Source: Devosia neptuniae (GTDB taxonomy: Bacteria; Pseudomonadota; Alphaproteobacteria; Rhizobiales; Devosiaceae). From it: a DNA stretch of 64,000 nucleotides. Positions within the stretch are counted from its first letter, which is position 1. Each line of letters begins with the position of its first letter. Below are positions 36,936 to 46,620 of this stretch, in pieces. The stretch covers positions 372,001 through 436,000 of the forward strand of contig NZ_CP104965.1 in assembly GCF_025452235.1 (NCBI RefSeq), written 5' to 3'. Position numbers and translations under genes: made by a program. The notes under the pieces are model-generated. The model worked only from the letters and a program-made list of their open reading frames with translations. It was not told the origin of the DNA and made no database searches.

Positions 36936-38330
36936 CTAGGCAGCGCGCGTACGCGCTGCGATGAAGTCTTCGACCAGTGACTGGTCATTGGCAAGCACAG
37001 TCAGCCGCTCCTCGCGGCCATAAAGATCGCCCAGCCAGGCCGGCAAGGCCGGCTCGATCCCCGAAGCGTCCTTGACGGCGGAAGGGAATTTGGCGGGATG
37101 GGCGGTGGCCAGCGTGACCATCGGGGTCGCCGACCAGGGCTGCGCCCGGGCCACATGCACGCCAACGGCGGTATGGGGATCGAGCAGGTAATCGGAATTC
37201 TTGAGCGTAGCGGCAATGGTTGCGCGCGTCTCGGCTTCGCCAGTGGTGCCGGCGGCAAAGTCGCGGCGGATATTCGCCAGCGCCGTCTCGGGCAGGGCAA
37301 AGCCGCCCGATTGCTTGAGGCTGTCCATCATGCGCACCACGGCAGTCGCATCGCGCCCCGCCGCTTCGAACAGCAGGCGCTCAAAATTGGACGAGATCTG
37401 GATATCCATGGACGGGCTGATCGTGGGCGACACGCCTTCCATCTCGTAGCGGCCGGTGTCCATGGTGCGGCGCAGGATGTCATTGGCATTGGTGGCGATG
37501 ATCAGCCGCTCGATCGGCAGGCCCATCGCCTTGGCGCAATAGCCGGCAAAGATATCGCCGAAATTGCCGGTCGGCACGGTGAAGCTGACCTTGCGATGCG
37601 GGCTGCCCAGCGACACGGCAGCCGTGACGTAATAGACGATCTGCGCGACGATGCGGCCCCAATTGATCGAATTGACGCCCGAGAGGCGCACCGAGTCGCG
37701 GAACTTGTGATTGTTGAACATGGCTTTGACCACGTTCTGGCAATCGTCAAACGTGCCCTCGACCGCGATGTTGTGCACATTGGCGTCGAGCACCGTGGTC
37801 ATCTGCAGGCGCTGCACCGGAGAGGTGCGGCCAAGCGGATGCAGGATGAAAATATCGGTCGTGTCGCGGCCGCGGAAGGCCTCGATAGCAGCCGAGCCGG
37901 TATCGCCCGAGGTGGCGCCGACAATGGTGGCGCGCAGGCCGCGTTCGGCCAGGATATGGTCCATGATGCGGCTGAGGAACTGCATGGCCACGTCTTTGAA
38001 CGCCAGAGTGGGGCCGTGGAACAGCTCGAGTACGAAGTGATTGGGCTCCAGCTCCACCAGTGGGGTCACCGAGGGATGGCGGAAGCTGGCATAGGCCTCG
38101 TCGATGATAGCTTCGAGCTTGGCGGGGGCGATTTCGCCATCAACGAAGCGGTTAATGATGTCGAAAGCTACATCGGCATAGGGCTTGCCGGCATAGGAGG
38201 CGATGTCGGCGGCGCTGAGCTGGGGCCAGCTTTGCGGCACATAGAGCCCGCCATCAGCGGCAAGACCGGCCAGAACTGCATCGGAGAAACCGAGCGCCGG
38301 CGCCTGGCCGCGCGTAGAAACAAACTGCAT
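36936..38330 (-). CDS. thrC: Threonine synthase
   Basis: The 464-residue PLP enzyme converts O-phosphohomoserine to threonine. The PLP lysine is K112 in LAFKDVAMQF; GATSGDTGSAA and VPTGNFGDIFAGY are phosphate- and PLP-binding blocks. It uses an ATG at 38330 with GAAGGGGAA-type spacing upstream and starts MQFVSTRGQAP as in family members. It follows surf1 on the same strand after 80 bp. Confidence 0.95.
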   Translation of the reverse strand: MQFVSTRGQAPALGFSDAVLAGLAADGGLYVPQSWPQLSAADIASYAGKPYADVAFDIINRFVDGEIAPAKLEAIIDEAYASFRHPSVTPLVELEPNHFVLELFHGPTLAFKDVAMQFLSRIMDHILAERGLRATIVGATSGDTGSAAIEAFRGRDTTDIFILHPLGRTSPVQRLQMTTVLDANVHNIAVEGTFDDCQNVVKAMFNNHKFRDSVRLSGVNSINWGRIVAQIVYYVTAAVSLGSPHRKVSFTVPTGNFGDIFAGYCAKAMGLPIERLIIATNANDILRRTMDTGRYEMEGVSPTISPSMDIQISSNFERLLFEAAGRDATAVVRMMDSLKQSGGFALPETALANIRRDFAAGTTGEAETRATIAATLKNSDYLLDPHTAVGVHVARAQPWSATPMVTLATAHPAKFPSAVKDASGIEPALPAWLGDLYGREERLTVLANDQSLVEDFIAARTRAA

Positions 38331-38410
38331 CGAAGGGGAAGGCCCTTTTTAGAATTGTTGCAACCTAGTCAAACGAGGCCTGAACCGCAAGTTTGATGGA
38401 GGGGTACGCG

Positions 38411-39175
38411 TCAGGGCTTTGGCACCTGCCGCTGCCGCCATAGCCAAAAGCCCAGCATGACCACCGCCACGATCGCAAAGCCGTACCAGGTATAGGCATA
38501 ACCCAGATGGTTGTTGGGAAACTCCACCGTGGTCTCGCCGCCCTGCGGCAATTGCCCCGGCGCGCCAGCGGGCAGATCGACATAGAAGGGCGCGAACGGA
38601 GCCAACGCCGGATCGACCAGCTTGGCCAGCCGCTCGGGGTCACGCACCCATTCGATGCGGTCCGAGGTATTGGCTTCGGGCGTCATGAAGCCGGCTTTTT
38701 CGCCGGGGCGGAACAGGCCCGTAATGGTCACCTGCCCTGTTTCGCCTTCGGGGTCGGTGACGGCGGCTTCCTGAAAGGCCTCCGGTACAAAGCCGCGATT
38801 GGCGAAGACCGTGCCGCCCTTGTCGAGCGCAAAGGGCGTAACCACCCAATAGCCGGGGCCCGAGGAGGAGCCACGGGCATTGGCAAGGCTGGTAAAGACC
38901 GTGACCGTTTGATTGTAGCGGAAGGCCCCGGTCAGCGAGACCGGTTGGAAATTAAGCGCTTCAAGGTCGAGACCGCCCCAGTCTTCTGCAACCGGTACAG
39001 GAACCGGCGCCGCGGTCAGTCGCTGATCGACGGCGGCGATAAGCGCTTCCTTTTCGGCCAGGCGATGCATCTGCCAGGTACCGAGCCAGACGCAGACGCC
39101 AGCCAGGGCCAGCATCAGTACGGCAAAGGCCCAGGTCATCACCGGCCCCAAGCGCTTCTGCGTCGGCGCGCTCAT
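38411..39175 (-). CDS. SURF1 family cytochrome oxidase assembly protein
   Basis: The 254-residue protein has the SURF1 layout of two membrane segments (about 10-30 and 220-242) around a periplasmic domain. WQMHRLAEKEALI, TVFANRGFVP and PNNHLGYAYTWYGFA are family blocks. It helps insert heme a into subunit I. It overlaps the DUF983 gene by 4 bp (ATGA). Confidence 0.92.
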   Translation of the reverse strand: MSAPTQKRLGPVMTWAFAVLMLALAGVCVWLGTWQMHRLAEKEALIAAVDQRLTAAPVPVPVAEDWGGLDLEALNFQPVSLTGAFRYNQTVTVFTSLANARGSSSGPGYWVVTPFALDKGGTVFANRGFVPEAFQEAAVTDPEGETGQVTITGLFRPGEKAGFMTPEANTSDRIEWVRDPERLAKLVDPALAPFAPFYVDLPAGAPGQLPQGGETTVEFPNNHLGYAYTWYGFAIVAVVMLGFWLWRQRQVPKP

Positions 39176-39525
39176 TGGTGGCCCTCATGCGCATCGTGGC
39201 GGTATTGCAGCGCGACCATGGTGGCCTTGAACGGGGGCAGCAGCGCCAGCGAGAGGATCAGCGTGGCCGGTATCCACAGGAACAGATGGACATAAGGCGG
39301 CGGGTTGAACACGGCGCCCACCACCATGGCCAGCGCGATGATCAGCGGCGCCACAAGGAAGATCACAAAGATCGCCGGGCCGTCGCCGCTATCGGCGAAC
39401 GCCAGATCGAGCCCACAGGCCGTGCAGGCTGGCGCGAGCTTGAGATAGCCCTTGAACAGTTTCCCCTCCCCGCAGCGCGGGCAGCGGCAGAGCAGGCCAG
39501 CCTTAAAGGGCGAAACTTGGGTCAT
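39172..39525 (-). CDS. DUF983 domain protein
   Basis: The 117-residue protein has an N-terminal zinc-ribbon-like segment (CRCPRCGEGKLF and CTACGLDL) and two membrane helices. The family is usually encoded between ctaE and surf1 in this order and is thought to help oxidase biogenesis, though its role is unproven. ATG 39525 follows GGGGATG. Confidence 0.87.
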   Translation of the reverse strand: MTQVSPFKAGLLCRCPRCGEGKLFKGYLKLAPACTACGLDLAFADSGDGPAIFVIFLVAPLIIALAMVVGAVFNPPPYVHLFLWIPATLILSLALLPPFKATMVALQYRHDAHEGHQ

Positions 39526-39544
39526 GACATCCCCGGAAGAAATT

Positions 39545-39571
39545 GGGGCGCGGCCCATAAGACCGCGCCCC
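39545..39571 (-). other. Hairpin between ctaE and the DUF983 gene
   Basis: GGGGCGCGG and CCGCGCCCC form a perfect 9-bp stem on a nine-base loop in the 68 bp gap. On the transcribed strand it is followed by AATTTC, so it could be a weak attenuator or mRNA processing site. Confidence 0.45.
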
Positions 39572-39593
39572 CACACATTTCTGATCCACTCGA

Positions 39594-40430
39594 TTAGTGG
39601 TTGATCGCCACGCCCCACGAGCCCCAGACATAGATCGAGGCGAACAGGAACAGCCACACCACGTCGACGAAGTGCCAGTACCAGGCGGCGAATTCAAAGC
39701 CCAGGTGGCGCTGCGGGGTGAAGTCGCCGCGCTCGGCGCGGAGCAGGCAGACGATGAGGAAAATGGTGCCGACAGCGACGTGGAAGCCGTGCAGGCCTGT
39801 CGCCATGAAGAAGGTGGCGCCATACATATTGCCGCCGAAGGAGAAGGCGGCTTCGGAATATTCGATCACCTGCACACAGGTGAACAACAGGCCCAGGGCT
39901 ACGGTGAGCACGAGGCCCCAGCGCAGGCCCTTGCGGTCGCCTTCGAGCAAAGCATGGTGCGCCCAGGTGACGGTGGTGCCCGATGTCAGCAGGATCAGCG
40001 TGTTGAACAATGGCAGGTGGAAAGCGTCGAACAGTTCGATGCCTTGCGGCGGCCAATGCCCACCGGTGGCGGCGACACGGGCATATTGCTCGACATCGTC
40101 AAAGCGGAAGAAACCGTCGAAATAGGCCCAGAAGAATGCCACGAACAGCATCACTTCCGACGCGATGAACAGCATCATGCCATAGCGATGGTGCATCTGG
40201 ACCACGGGGGTGTGGTCGACGCCGTTATTGGCTTCCTTCACCACATCGGACCACCACGCATACATGGTGTAGAGCACGACGGCCAAGCCGATGAAGAAGA
40301 TCCATGGGGTCCAATGGTGCATCCAGGAAATGGCGCCAATGGCGAAGATCAGGATGCCCACCGACATGACGAAGGGCCATGGCGACGGTTCGACCATATG
40401 GTAGTCGTGGTTCTTGGCTATTGCCGACAT
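39594..40430 (-). CDS. ctaE: Cytochrome c oxidase subunit III
   Basis: The 278-residue protein has seven hydrophobic segments typical of aa3-type subunit III, with GMMLFIASEVMLFVAFFWAYF and HFVDVVWLFLFASIYVWG blocks. It is located in the inner membrane and supports proton pumping by subunit I. It starts 3 bp after the ctaG stop. Confidence 0.95.
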   Translation of the reverse strand: MSAIAKNHDYHMVEPSPWPFVMSVGILIFAIGAISWMHHWTPWIFFIGLAVVLYTMYAWWSDVVKEANNGVDHTPVVQMHHRYGMMLFIASEVMLFVAFFWAYFDGFFRFDDVEQYARVAATGGHWPPQGIELFDAFHLPLFNTLILLTSGTTVTWAHHALLEGDRKGLRWGLVLTVALGLLFTCVQVIEYSEAAFSFGGNMYGATFFMATGLHGFHVAVGTIFLIVCLLRAERGDFTPQRHLGFEFAAWYWHFVDVVWLFLFASIYVWGSWGVAINH

Positions 40431-40433
40431 GGT

Positions 40434-40997
40434 TCAGCTTCCCCCGTTATCTGAAGCGTAGAAGGTATAAGAGAGGGTGATCTCTTTGATGGTGTCGAGC
40501 TCTTGATTGTCGTCAAGCTCGGGATCGACGAAGAACACGATCGGCATGTCCACGGTCTCGCCGGGCTGCAGCGTCTGCTCGGTGAAGCAGAAGCATTCGA
40601 TCTTGTTGAAATAGACGCCGGCGCGTTCCGGCGACACGTTGAAAATCGCCATGCCGGTGACCGGCTTGTCGGAATGATTGGTCGCCACGTAATTGACGGT
40701 ATCGACGGCGCCGATCCGGTCGGTGACGGAGGCGGCCGGCTTCACGGTCCAGTTGAGCTCGGAAGACACGTTGGAATCGAACCGCACCGACATTTCGCGC
40801 GCGATGATGCCCTTGGGATTGCTCTCGGCCTTGCCGGGCGTGCCGCCAAAACCGGTGATCGAGCAGAACATGGCGTAGAGCGGCACCGAGGCATAGGCGA
40901 GCCCCACCATGCCCGCGACCAGACCCAGGCACAGCATGCCGATGCGCTTGTTACGGCGCGCGGCATTGGCAAAGGTGGAATGGGACAGATCGGCCAT
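40434..40997 (-). CDS. ctaG: Cytochrome c oxidase assembly protein CtaG (Cox11)
   Basis: The 187-residue protein delivers copper to the CuB site of subunit I. It has one N-terminal membrane anchor (IGMLCLGLVAGMVGLAYASVPLY) and the copper-binding cysteines in ECFCFTEQ. The periplasmic domain is of normal size. Its start overlaps the coxF stop region by one base. Confidence 0.94.
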   Translation of the reverse strand: MADLSHSTFANAARRNKRIGMLCLGLVAGMVGLAYASVPLYAMFCSITGFGGTPGKAESNPKGIIAREMSVRFDSNVSSELNWTVKPAASVTDRIGAVDTVNYVATNHSDKPVTGMAIFNVSPERAGVYFNKIECFCFTEQTLQPGETVDMPIVFFVDPELDDNQELDTIKEITLSYTFYASDNGGS

Positions 40998-41179
40998 CAG
41001 AGCGCCCGGTCGAACAAAGCCGGGCCCATCTTGATGATGGTCAGCAGGTAGAAGGTCAGCGCAAACAGGGCCAGGCCCAATCCCAGCGCGATCGAGCGGC
41101 GGCGGCGTACCTTGGCGCGCGCGGCCTCGACTTCAGGCGGCAGGATAATGACTTCGTGGATTTCGTCGGGGGCAGACAT
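40997..41179 (-). CDS. Small membrane protein, CoxF-like
   Basis: The 60-residue protein has a charged N-terminus (VEAARAKVRRRRS) and one membrane helix. It sits between ctaB and ctaG, overlapping each by one base, where CoxF is found in related genomes. CoxF is a small oxidase-associated protein of little-known role. Confidence 0.75.
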   Translation of the reverse strand: MSAPDEIHEVIILPPEVEAARAKVRRRRSIALGLGLALFALTFYLLTIIKMGPALFDRAL

Positions 41180-42075
41180 CAGGCAAACATCCCAAAACGC
41201 GCGAGCAGGTTGTCGGCCAGCAGGGCAAAGAACAGAACGAACAGATAGCTCAGCGAATAGTTGAACACGACGCGCGCCGCCTTGCGCATCGGCACATCCT
41301 CATTGGTGCGATAAAGCCGCCAGGCAAGGAACAGGAACGAAGCGCCGGTGATCACCGCGACGACGGAATAGATCGGGCCGGCAAAGCCGAGCCAGCTGGG
41401 CAGGAGCGAAGAGACAGCCAGCAGCGCCGTATAGGCCAGTATCTGGAATTTGGTCGAAGCTTCGCCCGCCACATTGGGCATCATGGGCACGCCGGCGGCG
41501 CCATAGTCGCTCTGCTTATAGAGCGCCAAAGCCCAGAAATGGGGCGGGGTCCACAGGAAGATGATGAGGAACAGCGCAACGCTTTCCATCGTGATGGTGC
41601 CGCTCACGGCAGCCCAGCCCACCATGGGTGGGAAAGCACCGGCCGCGCCACCGATGACGATATTCTGCGGCGTCGAGCGCTTGAGCCACATCGTATAGAT
41701 GACGGCGTAAAAGAAGATGGTGAAGGCGAGCAGCCCCGCCGCGACCCAATTGGTCGCAAGGCCCAGCAAAGCCACCGAAAACACCGACAGCACAAGGCCA
41801 AAGACCAGCGCCTCGCCCCCGGTAATGCGCCCGGCCGGGATGGGTCGATTGGCGGTGCGGCTCATGATGGCGTCGATATCGGCATCGTACCACATATTGA
41901 GCGCGCCAGAGGCCCCGGCGCCGATGGCGATGCAGACAATGGCGATGACGCCGATCACCGGATGGATGCCGCCGGGGGCAACCACAAGGCCGACAATGGC
42001 GGTGAAGACGACCAATTGCATGACGTTCGGCTTCAAGAGCGCGAGGTAGTCCTCCACGCGCGCTTCACCTGTCAT
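41179..42075 (-). CDS. ctaB: Protoheme IX farnesyltransferase (heme O synthase)
   Basis: The 298-residue UbiA-superfamily enzyme farnesylates heme B to heme O for the oxidase. The two Asp-rich motifs are [15 protein letters not shown] and the later [21 protein letters not shown] loop. About nine membrane helices are visible. ATG 42075 follows GGAAGGTGCC and is preferred to the GTG 36 bases upstream. Confidence 0.93.
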   Translation of the reverse strand: MTGEARVEDYLALLKPNVMQLVVFTAIVGLVVAPGGIHPVIGVIAIVCIAIGAGASGALNMWYDADIDAIMSRTANRPIPAGRITGGEALVFGLVLSVFSVALLGLATNWVAAGLLAFTIFFYAVIYTMWLKRSTPQNIVIGGAAGAFPPMVGWAAVSGTITMESVALFLIIFLWTPPHFWALALYKQSDYGAAGVPMMPNVAGEASTKFQILAYTALLAVSSLLPSWLGFAGPIYSVVAVITGASFLFLAWRLYRTNEDVPMRKAARVVFNYSLSYLFVLFFALLADNLLARFGMFA

Positions 42076-42172
42076 TGCAGGCACCTTCCGATTGTCATGA
42101 ATATAAGCCACTGGCTCTGCCTTTATCGGGGATTGGGCCGCGCATACGCGGCCCGGTGGTTCGTCGCTGCGC

Positions 42173-43867
42173 TTAGTGCGCGTTGGTCGAGTCGATCTTG
42201 GGCAGCGTGGTGAACTGGTGGAAGGGCGGAGGCGAGCTCAGCGTCCATTCCAGGGTGGTTGCACCATCGCCCCAGGGATTGTCACCAGCCGGACGCTTCT
42301 TCCGGGCGGCTTCCCACATGGCGTAGAAGAAGATCAGCATGGCCACGAAGGTGATGTAATAGCCGATCGAGGAGATGCGGTTGAAGAAACCAAACGCATC
42401 CGGATAGTCGATATAGCGGCGCGGCATGCCCGCAAGACCCAGGAAGTGCTGCGGGAAGAAGATCAGGTTCACGCCGATGAACATAACCCAGAAGTGCGCA
42501 TTGGCGAGCTTCTCGTTGTACATCCAGCCGAACATTTTCGGGTACCAATAGTACCAGGCCGCAAAGATCGAGAACACGGCACCCAGCGACAGCACATAGT
42601 GGAAGTGGGCAACCACATAATACGTGTCGTGCAGCGCACGGTCCGCACCGGCATTGGCCAGCACCACGCCCGTCACACCGCCGACAGTGAACAGGAAGAT
42701 GAAGCCGATGGCCCACAGCATGGGCGTGCGGAAGGTGATAGAGCCGCCCCACATGGTGGCGATCCAGGAGAAGATCTTGACGCCCGTGGGCACCGCGATG
42801 ACCATGGTGGCAGCCACGAAATAGCGCTGCACATCAAGGCTGAGGCCGGTGGTGTACATATGGTGCGCCCACACCACGAAGCCCACGAAGCCGATGGCCA
42901 CCATGGCATAGGCCATGGCCATGTAGCCGAAGATCGGCTTGCGGCTGAAGGTGGAGACGATGTGGCTGACCACGCCGAAGCCCGGCAGGATCATGATGTA
43001 CACTTCGGGGTGGCCGAAGAACCAGAACAGATGCTGGAACAGCACCGGATCGCCGCCCTGGTCGGGCTTGAAGAAGGCAGTGCCGAAATTGCGGTCGGTC
43101 AGCAACATGGTGATAGCGCCCGCCAGCACCGGCAGAGCCAGCAGCAGCAGGAAGGCGGTCACCAGGATCGACCAGGCAAAGAGCGGCATCTTGTGCAGCG
43201 TCATGCCAGGGGCACGCATGTTGAAGATGGTGGTGATCAGGTTGATGGCGCCAAGGATCGAGGAAATACCCGAGACGTGCAGCGCCAGGATGGCAAAGTC
43301 GAGCGCCGGGCCTGGGTGGCCGGTGGTCGACAGCGGGGGATAGATGGTCCAGCCGCCACCAAAGCCCAGGGCACCTGCGCCGGCGCCTTCAAAGAACAAG
43401 CTCATTAGGAGCAGGATGAAGGAGGGCGGCAGCAGCCAGAAGGCGATATTGTTGATACGCGGGAAAGCGGTATCGGGCGCGCCGATCATCAGCGGAGCAA
43501 AATAATTGCCGAAGCCGCCGAAGGTGGCGGGCATCACCACGAAGAACACCATGATCAGCGCATGGGCGGTGGTGAACACATTATACATGTGCTTGCCGGC
43601 GTCGAGGGCGGCATCGCCTTCCACGCCATAGGTCATGGCGGCAAGGCCATGGAAAATCTGGATGCCCGGCTCCTGCAATTCCATGCGCATGACGCCGGAC
43701 AGCAGGCCGCCGACAATGCCGGCGACGATCGAGAAGATCAGGTACATCACACCAATGTCTTTGTGATTGGTGGAATAGAGCCAGCGGCGCCAGCCGGTGG
43801 GCTGGTGCGCATCATGGGCGTGGTCATGTCCCGTGGCGTGGGCTTCGAGGTGAGCGGTATCGGCCAT
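42173..43867 (-). CDS. ctaD: Cytochrome c oxidase subunit I
   Basis: The 564-residue catalytic subunit has about 12 membrane helices. Heme- and copper-binding histidines are visible in [15 protein letters not shown] (with the crosslinked HPEVY) and in the [15 protein letters not shown] segment. It pumps protons during oxygen reduction. The ctaC stop lies 22 bp upstream and ctaB 97 bp downstream. Confidence 0.96.
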   Translation of the reverse strand: MADTAHLEAHATGHDHAHDAHQPTGWRRWLYSTNHKDIGVMYLIFSIVAGIVGGLLSGVMRMELQEPGIQIFHGLAAMTYGVEGDAALDAGKHMYNVFTTAHALIMVFFVVMPATFGGFGNYFAPLMIGAPDTAFPRINNIAFWLLPPSFILLLMSLFFEGAGAGALGFGGGWTIYPPLSTTGHPGPALDFAILALHVSGISSILGAINLITTIFNMRAPGMTLHKMPLFAWSILVTAFLLLLALPVLAGAITMLLTDRNFGTAFFKPDQGGDPVLFQHLFWFFGHPEVYIMILPGFGVVSHIVSTFSRKPIFGYMAMAYAMVAIGFVGFVVWAHHMYTTGLSLDVQRYFVAATMVIAVPTGVKIFSWIATMWGGSITFRTPMLWAIGFIFLFTVGGVTGVVLANAGADRALHDTYYVVAHFHYVLSLGAVFSIFAAWYYWYPKMFGWMYNEKLANAHFWVMFIGVNLIFFPQHFLGLAGMPRRYIDYPDAFGFFNRISSIGYYITFVAMLIFFYAMWEAARKKRPAGDNPWGDGATTLEWTLSSPPPFHQFTTLPKIDSTNAH

Positions 43868-43889
43868 TTTTGTTAGTGTCCCCTAAGCC

Positions 43890-44834
43890 TTACTGGAGCG
43901 CCGCGAGCGTCGCATTGGCGGCAGCATAATCGCCGCCCTTGAAGGCCGCGATGAAGGCCGCGAACTCTTCCTTGGTAACGACGCGCACCGCGATGGGCAT
44001 GAACGCATGGTCCTTGCCGCATAGTTCCGAGCACTGGCCGTAATAAACGCCGGTTTCACGCGCATTGAACCAGGTTTCGTTCAGGCGGCCCGGCACGGCG
44101 TCGATCTTGATGCCGAAGGAGGGCACCGCGAAAGCGTGGATCACGCCGGTCGGATCGGCGGTGATCTGCATGCGTACCGTGGTATCCACCGGAACGACCA
44201 GTTCGTTGTCGACGGCCAGCAGGCGCGGCTGATTTGGCTTGAGCGCCAGACGCCCCTGGTCGCCATCTTCCTGCAGCATTAGCGAGGTCAGTGCGACACC
44301 CTGATCGACATATTCATAGTCCCAATACCATTGCTGGCCGGTGGCCTTGATGGTCAACTCGGGCGCCGGCACATCGACTTCGCCGAACGAGAAAATGTTG
44401 GAGCCCAGATATTTGCGCTCTCCATCGGGTGTCGTCAGCTGATCGCTGAGCACGCCGAACGAGGGAATGGCGATGATGATCAGCACCACGATGGGCAGCA
44501 CGGTCCACACCACTTCGACCAGCGTATTGTGGGTGAAGCGCGCCGGGGTGGGATTGGCCTTGGCGTTGAACCGGACGACGATGACGATCAGCAGCGCCAG
44601 CACGAAGAGCACGATCAGGCTGATCGTCCACATCAGGATGCCATCGTGGAATGCGGTGATGGAATCCATGATCGGGGTCACCGACCGCTGCAGATGGAAC
44701 TGGCCGGGCAGAGGATGTCCCGCCGTATAGCCCGCTTCCTCCGTCGCCTCTTGCGCAACGGCAAGGGCAGGCATCAGCGCCATGGCGGCGGCCGACACGG
44801 CTCCCATCCCTTTGAAGAACTGTCCGGTCACCAC
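43890..44834 (-). CDS. ctaC: Cytochrome c oxidase subunit II
   Basis: The 314-residue protein receives electrons from cytochrome c through its CuA site. It has a signal segment, two membrane helices and a periplasmic cupredoxin domain; the CuA ligands lie in QCSELCGKDHAFM (around residues 266-276). The start is a GTG (44834) with a G-rich ribosome binding site four bases upstream; a second GTG follows directly. First gene of the cta array. Confidence 0.95.
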   Translation of the reverse strand: MVTGQFFKGMGAVSAAAMALMPALAVAQEATEEAGYTAGHPLPGQFHLQRSVTPIMDSITAFHDGILMWTISLIVLFVLALLIVIVVRFNAKANPTPARFTHNTLVEVVWTVLPIVVLIIIAIPSFGVLSDQLTTPDGERKYLGSNIFSFGEVDVPAPELTIKATGQQWYWDYEYVDQGVALTSLMLQEDGDQGRLALKPNQPRLLAVDNELVVPVDTTVRMQITADPTGVIHAFAVPSFGIKIDAVPGRLNETWFNARETGVYYGQCSELCGKDHAFMPIAVRVVTKEEFAAFIAAFKGGDYAAANATLAALQ

Positions 44835-44945
44835 TTAACCCCCTAATCGACTGCCGTTGGTGCACACGCGCCAAGAATTGAGGGGATAAAAACAGCGGCA
44901 TAGCTACGCCGCCCCGACTCAACCTCGGAGCGCAAAAACTCTGCG

Positions 44946-44959
44946 CTGACCTAAATCAC
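44946..44959. promoter_or_regulatory. FNR/FixK-like half-match upstream of ctaC
   Basis: CTGA-CCTAAA-TCAC keeps the TGA-N6-TCA core of TTGA-N6-TCAA but lacks the outer T and A. It lies in the 328 bp gap between ctaC and the IalB-like gene, which contains no other gene-like sequence. Oxygen-regulated control of the oxidase is plausible but weakly supported. Confidence 0.3.
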
Positions 44960-45162
44960 ATCAGAATGGCGGAGTCTATTGGCCCGATTGAACCCCTCGC
45001 TGCGTCATAATGTTCCCCCTCAGCGCAAAAACGCCTCACCCTTGCCGCAGTTTTCCAGCCATATTCCCAATGAATCCGGGCTTTGGTTGACTTGCACCCT
45101 CCCCTGTTGGAAACAGGGACAACCTCACGCGGGCGCCCGATTCGTTCAGGAGAAGTGATAGA

Positions 45163-45672
45163 GTGAAGCCGAATTTGAAGCGTCTGGCCGTTGGCGGCCT
45201 TGCCCTGCTCGCCCTTGCCGGCACTATGGGCAGTTCCATGGCCCAGGGTGTGGTCAAGGCTCAGTATGGCGACTGGCAGATGAGCTGCGATACCCCGCCT
45301 GGCGCCAGCTTTGAGCAATGCGCGATCATCCAGAACGTGATGGCCGAGGATCAGCCCAATGTGGGCCTCTCCGTCATCGTGCTGCGCACGGCCGATCGCG
45401 AAGCGCGCCTGCTGCGCGTATTGGCGCCGCTCGGCGTGCTGCTGCCCAATGGCCTGGGGCTCAATGTCGATGGCAAGGACATGGGCCGCGTCGCCTTCGT
45501 GCGTTGCCTGCCCAATGGCTGCGTTGCCGAAGTGGTGCTGGACGACAGCCTGATCGAGACGCTATCCAATGGCAAGGACGCCATTTTCGTGGTGTTCAAG
45601 ACTCCCGAAGAAGGCATCGGCATTCCGGTGTCGCTCAACGGCTTCAAAGACGGATTTGCCCAACTCCCCTGA
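45163..45672 (+). CDS. Invasion-associated locus B (IalB) family protein
   Basis: The 169-residue exported protein has a signal peptide (KRLAVGGLALLALAGTMGSSMAQ) and the IalB domain with four cysteines (MSCDTPPG, FEQCAII, FVRCLPNGCVAEV). The family was named in Bartonella but is common in free-living Hyphomicrobiales next to cytochrome oxidase genes; the role is not settled. GTG 45163 follows CAGGAGAAGTGATA. It is divergent from ctaC. Confidence 0.88.
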   Translation: MKPNLKRLAVGGLALLALAGTMGSSMAQGVVKAQYGDWQMSCDTPPGASFEQCAIIQNVMAEDQPNVGLSVIVLRTADREARLLRVLAPLGVLLPNGLGLNVDGKDMGRVAFVRCLPNGCVAEVVLDDSLIETLSNGKDAIFVVFKTPEEGIGIPVSLNGFKDGFAQLP

Positions 45673-45685
45673 TCTGGAGTTTCCA

Positions 45686-45931
45686 ATGACCGAAGAACAG
45701 CGTGCCGCCCCGCGCCAGCGTGTGCTCAAGGGCGGCAAAATCGTCATCAATGACGGCTTCTCGACCTTTCAATGCACCGTGCGCAATCTCTCCGAGACCG
45801 GCGCCCGGCTCAAGGTCACCAGCATTATCGGCATTCCCGACACGTTTGAGCTGGCCATGGATGACGGTCGCAAGCATGCCTGCACCGTCGCGTGGAAAAC
45901 AGCGACCGAAATCGGCGTCAAGTTCGGCTGA
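45686..45931 (+). CDS. PilZ domain protein, single-domain
   Basis: The 81-residue protein is a lone PilZ fold. It has an RAAPRQRV N-terminal block that fits the RxxxR c-di-GMP motif and NLSETGARL fitting [DN]xSxxG. It may sense c-di-GMP. ATG 45686 follows CTGGAG and lies 13 bp after the IalB-like stop, so the two are probably co-transcribed. Confidence 0.85.
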   Translation: MTEEQRAAPRQRVLKGGKIVINDGFSTFQCTVRNLSETGARLKVTSIIGIPDTFELAMDDGRKHACTVAWKTATEIGVKFG

Positions 45932-45946
45932 TCCAATCCCCAAATG

Positions 45947-45981
45947 AAAAAAGCCGGACAAGTGCCTCGGCACTGTCCGGC
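45947..45981 (-). terminator. Rho-independent terminator on the minus strand
   Basis: GCCGGACAAGTGCC (45953-45966) pairs with GGCACTGTCCGGC (45969-45981) with one bulged base; on the minus strand six Ts follow. It would end the transcript of the DUF1127 gene about 220 bp after its stop. The 45982-46203 stretch between is non-coding. Confidence 0.65.
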
Positions 45982-46203
45982 AAGTCATCAGGAAACGGGA
46001 CCGGTGGCAAAACCGGCCCGGGAGATGGCACAAGCACTCCAAGGGAATGTCCGTACCAACGGAAGAGCGCCGGCCGCATGGGTAGCCGACGCAAAGGGAA
46101 TTTCAGGGGGTCGCGGGTTCAAACGGAATCAGAACCTCACATCCCCATCTCCTTGTTGCCGCTCCGATTTGGTCCGAAACATGGCAACAGGTTTTACGCG
46201 ATC

Positions 46204-46464
46204 CTAGCGCCGGGCGTTGCTGGCGCGCGCCATATTGAGCGCCAGACTCGCTGCCGGACCGTGATTGCGCACGGCATCGACGACATCCTGGCGCGTAATG
46301 CCCAGGTCATTGAGCCGGGCATGGTCCAGCTCAAGCAGGCTCGTCAGCGCAGTTCGGCGGGTGCGGGCTGCTTGCGCCTTGGCGATCCAGCGCACGAATG
46401 CGGCAAACGGACGAAAGGGCGTGGCGGCCGCGACTGACCGCTCGCCGAAAAGCGAGAGAGCCAT
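46204..46464 (-). CDS. DUF1127 small protein
   Basis: The 86-residue basic protein has the DUF1127 core (TRRTALTSLLELDHARLNDLGITRQDV) near the middle. DUF1127 proteins in alphaproteobacteria are small, often stress-linked, and some release sRNAs from their 3' UTR. ATG 46464 follows TGGAGACTTTTC. The divergent LysR gene starts 156 bp away. A non-coding stretch of about 220 bp and a terminator follow its stop. Confidence 0.87.
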   Translation of the reverse strand: MALSLFGERSVAAATPFRPFAAFVRWIAKAQAARTRRTALTSLLELDHARLNDLGITRQDVVDAVRNHGPAASLALNMARASNARR

Positions 46465-46620
46465 GAAAAGTCTCCAGGAATGTGGTTGTGCCGAAGGGAG
46501 GCCGGCGGGACTGGCGCGGTGTCGTTTCGCGTCGATAATGATGTGATAGCGCACTGGACTTCCATTCGTCTAACAAATAGATTTCATCCGATCTATCAAT
46601 TTGAGTGATGAGGTATCGGA

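Noticed and set aside
46100..46140. A tRNA-like GGGTTCAAAC segment
   Set aside because: The T-loop-like bases have no pairing T stem, and no anticodon or acceptor stem can be folded.
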